35,111 nt of DNA from Frankia sp. AgB32. Its GTDB lineage: Bacteria; Actinomycetota; Actinomycetes; Frankiales; Frankiaceae. The stretch spans positions 12,363 through 47,473 of the forward strand of contig NZ_JALKFX010000052.1 in the NCBI RefSeq assembly GCF_023243045.1, written 5' to 3'. A model generated the notes under the pieces. The model did not search any database. It saw only the letters and a list, made by a program, of their open reading frames with translations, and was not told the DNA's origin. This document shows positions 32,874-35,111 of the stretch, piece after piece; position 1 is the first letter of the stretch, and each line of letters begins with the position of its first letter. Both the position numbers and the translations under genes were made by a program.

Positions 32874-33953
32874 ATGCTCACCGATCCGTTCAATCCCGAG
32901 CGGTAAGACATCTCCGGCCTGCTCACGATGCTGCGCCCGGTTTCCGACCCTCGCGACCCGCGGGGAAAAATCTACCGTCTGTCTTTCGTTCTGGCGGTGA
33001 CGCCTGTCGCGAGGCTGGCGGGCGCGAAATGCCTGCGCGAGCTCGGCGGCAGAATCGCGGACCTGCCGCAGCCGCTACTCGCCCGCCTGGGCGCGCCTTT
33101 CGACCACTTTTGCGAGATCCACAAGACAGTCCGTCTGCTCCTGGAGACGATCGACGTGGACGCGCTCGACGGATCCTTTGGCGCCTGGTCGTTCGCGCAG
33201 ACGACACCGAGGCCGGGCGACCAGCTCACCCGTCGCGATCGCCGGCAAGGTCCTACGCGGCGCCCCCGGTCCAGCAGGAACACACAGGTCAGGCTCACTG
33301 TCCGCGATGCTCCAAGGAACCGACACCGTCGGCGCGCAGATCCGTGTCCCCGATGACACCAGCGAGATCACACAGATCAAAGAACCGATCGAGAAGCTCC
33401 CGGACCTGCCCGGCCGCCCAGTCGCGACCCTGGACACCATCCACACCCAATACGACACCACCGACGTCATCGTGAAGGCAGGCCTCGACCACATGATGAC
33501 GATAAAAGGAAACCGGCGGATATTGACAAGAAAGACGTTTGAGTGAATCTTTCCCCTGCTCCAGGAGTCACCCCGTCACGAAGTCGGGCAACGCGTCCAC
33601 GGACGGATCAGGAACTGGCAAACGTTGATCACGGCAGGCTACGGCATCGACTTCCCACCCGCCTCTACTACCGCCGCCGTCATCCGCCGCGACGAGTGCG
33701 ACCCGAAAGGAGTCTGCGTCAGCCGCGAACATGACCTCATCCTCACCAGCGCCTCACTGACCGCGCCACCACCAGCTATCTCCATACCCGCATCCGCGGC
33801 CACTGGGAGATCGAAAGCGAAATCCACCACACAGGCGACACCACCTGGCGTGAGGATGCCAGCCCCACCTACACCGGAAACACCAGCGACACCCTCGCAA
33901 GTTTCAGGAACCTGGCCCTCGGAATAATCCGCCTCAATAGAACCGGAAGATGA
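32874..33953 (+). pseudogene. ISAs1-family transposase, multiply frameshifted
   Basis: Successive frames rebuild an ISAs1 (H-repeat type) DDE transposase. MLTDPFNPER comes first, then an in-frame TAA (32904-32906), then LLTMLRPVSDPRDPRGK, LSFVLAVTPVARLAGAKCL and LPQPLLARLGAPFDHF. After a shift near 33180 come AIAGKVLRGAPGP and PVATLDTIHTQ (catalytic Asp), then MTIKGN. After more shifts come HEVGQRVHGRIRNWQTL and a C-terminus with RIRGHWEIES and SFRNLALGIIRLNRTGR, ending at the TGA at 33951-33953. The reconstructed length of about 360 codons is near full length. At least one nonsense and three frame changes make it inactive. It marks the upstream edge of the daptide region. I found no convincing terminal repeats. 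Confidence 0.85.
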
Positions 33954-34417
33954 AGGAAACTCGTGAGCGCGTCGCCGCAGGCCACTATCGAGCACTCTCG
34001 CTCCTCGTCACAGCATGTTACAGATCGGCGTGATGCGCTACATCGCCGAGGCCTGGGTCAGCTGCAGAAACGCTCAGGATAAGCCTTTTACCTGGGCGGA
34101 CTGCTTCCCGCAAACCAGTTTTGCCATTCGCTCACACGAAAGAACCACCCCGGATTCGCTGCCGGCCACGAGACGGCCCCCGAACTACTCCACACGGGGG
34201 CCGGGTAGCCCGGGGGACCTGGGGCAGGTCGATCTCCTCCAGACCTTGGGCGGCGGCAAAGCGGGCCGTGCTCCTCCTGCTCCAGGTGATCGGTCTCTTT
34301 CGGGAGGCGACCGCCTGCGGCGTGATCTCCATCGACGCTCCTCAGCTGCCAACCGCGAAATCCACGCCAGCATCGCACGCGACATGCCTCTCAGCCTGCC
34401 CAGCCGATTGGGTGGAG
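33954..34417. other. Gap between IS remnant and EAL gene
   Basis: About 460 bases without a supported gene. One minus-strand frame of 66 residues starts at ATG 34332 (MEITPQAVASRKRPITWS) after GAGGAGCG and includes AAAQGLEEIDLPQVPRAT. It turns arginine/glycine-rich at its end and matches nothing I know, so I leave it uncalled. A small GC hairpin (CCGGG/CCCGG, 34201-34213) is present. Confidence 0.45.
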
Positions 34418-35111
34418 TCAGAGCCGTAGGCCGTGCCGGGCGGGGGTGCGGTGGGTCCGCTCGTCGGTCGGCGTGGCGGTGGGGCGCCGGTTGCCGAGGC
34501 ATGCCTGGTTGATGTCGGTTGACGGCCGACCGAGCAGGTAGCCCTGGCCATAGCCGATCCCGGTGTCCACGACCGCATCGAGTTCCGCGGTCGACTCGAT
34601 CCCTTCGGCCACGACATGTCCGCCGATCTCGGCCGCGAGCTTGGCCAGCCCGGAAGCCACGATCTGCCGTGCAGGATCAAGCTCGATGTCCCGGATTATA
34701 AGACAATCGATCTTGATGATTTCCGGTCGCAGTTTCAGGAGCTCTTCAAGCCCCGAATAACAACTTCCGACGTCGTCCACCGCGATGTGGGTTCCACGAC
34801 CCCGGAGCTCATCAACGGCGAGCAGCACCTCGTGGTCGCCACAGATCTCTTCGCGTTCGGTGATCTCGACTGCCACGCGCTGTGGTGTTCCTGTATTGAC
34901 GACCAGGTCGATCAGCTCGCTGGTCACCGTGGCAGGCGACGCGTTCACCGAGAGGATGACGTCGGGCGGCAACTGCGGCAGTACGCGCAGCGCGTTGCGG
35001 ACGGCCGCCAGTTCCAGTTCGCGGCCCAGCCCCGCGCGTAAACATTCACGTGGTTTGGTGATCTTGCTGTGAGTTGCTGGCGGGTCAGCCGGGTGTGGAT
35101 GTTGTTCGGCG
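34418..35111 (-). CDS. EAL-domain cyclic-di-GMP phosphodiesterase, partial at window edge
   Basis: The frame runs off the window, so the N-terminus is unknown. Visible EAL-family motifs are LGRELELAAVRNALRVLPQL, VILSVNAS, VAVEITERE (Glu-x-Thr-Glu), HIAVDDVGSCYSGLEELLKL (the Asp-Asp metal pair), IIKID, VVAEGIES and GYGQGYLLGRP. These cover the C-terminal two thirds of the domain and its metal ligands. The E-A-L motif itself would lie upstream. The segment before LRAGLGREL (35040-35111) reads THSKITKPREC and lacks family character. The gene may therefore be truncated or rearranged there. If intact, it would hydrolyse cyclic di-GMP. The tail after GRPSTDI is short and unstructured. Confidence 0.85.
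   Translation of the reverse strand, partial: AEQHPHPADPPATHSKITKPRECLRAGLGRELELAAVRNALRVLPQLPPDVILSVNASPATVTSELIDLVVNTGTPQRVAVEITEREEICGDHEVLLAVDELRGRGTHIAVDDVGSCYSGLEELLKLRPEIIKIDCLIIRDIELDPARQIVASGLAKLAAEIGGHVVAEGIESTAELDAVVDTGIGYGQGYLLGRPSTDINQACLGNRRPTATPTDERTHRTPARHGLRL

Noticed and set aside
32285..32926. Minus-strand 213-codon frame upstream of the daptide operon
   Set aside because: It overlaps the transposase start on the opposite strand, has no conserved motifs and its composition looks like noncoding DNA.

Overview
The window is very GC-rich DNA with GTG starts, ATGA gene overlaps and strong Shine-Dalgarno sites. It carries typical actinomycete families: a LuxR-type LAL regulator, a SARP, several TetR regulators, a DCC protein and an aquaporin-ArsC fusion. 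It looks like a chromosomal accessory region of a filamentous actinobacterium. Frankia or a relative is my best guess, but taxonomy is inferred only from gene style. The first 75 bases are a poly-G/poly-C tract that looks like a contig edge or assembly artefact.

Region 1 (1-5854): the tail of a peptide/nickel-type ABC importer (DppC-like permease, DppD-DppF fused ATPase) is followed by a large LAL regulator. It converges on a SARP/BTAD regulator at 5855-6640. Region 2 (6650-12900) is a decaying patchwork. It holds a CaiB/BaiF CoA-transferase with a second copy of only its 3' tail, a MurJ-like N-terminal fragment, and an AT-rich island with a small membrane protein. It also holds a DUF1772/TetR divergent pair that has lost both 5' ends, a PPOX-fold protein, a beta-lactamase-fold scrap, an intact TetR and a MerR regulator without its DNA-binding domain. 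Region 3 (12900-20270) has a Rieske oxygenase plus deaminase pair, a class I amidotransferase, a TPR-like protein, a DCC oxidoreductase and an arsenic operon (arsI, then an aquaporin-arsenate reductase fusion). An NTF2-fold protein closes the region. Between 20339 and 21954 lie an alcohol dehydrogenase and an XRE regulator, each broken by an apparent one-base deletion.

Region 4 (22315-32136, all minus strand) is the main discovery. It is a complete gene cluster for a daptide-type RiPP, a ribosomal peptide whose C-terminal threonine is rebuilt into a second, dimethylated amino terminus. Transcription runs from high to low coordinates. Two precursor peptides (62 and 64 aa, both ending Ala-Ile-Thr) come first, then a 16-bp perfect hairpin, an ABC exporter (ATPase and permease) and a membrane metalloprotease with a PqqD-like front end. 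Next are a two-helix membrane protein, a family 2 glycosyltransferase, a RiPP-recognition protein, a SAM methyltransferase, a class III aminotransferase and an iron-alcohol-dehydrogenase-fold oxidative decarboxylase. Five 4-nt overlaps and short gaps suggest one operon. The glycosyltransferase, the second PqqD-like domain and the missing metal ligands of the dehydrogenase make this cluster unusual.

Region 5 (32137-35111) holds the cluster's upstream region, a multiply broken ISAs1-family transposase and the C-terminal part of an EAL-domain protein that runs off the window.
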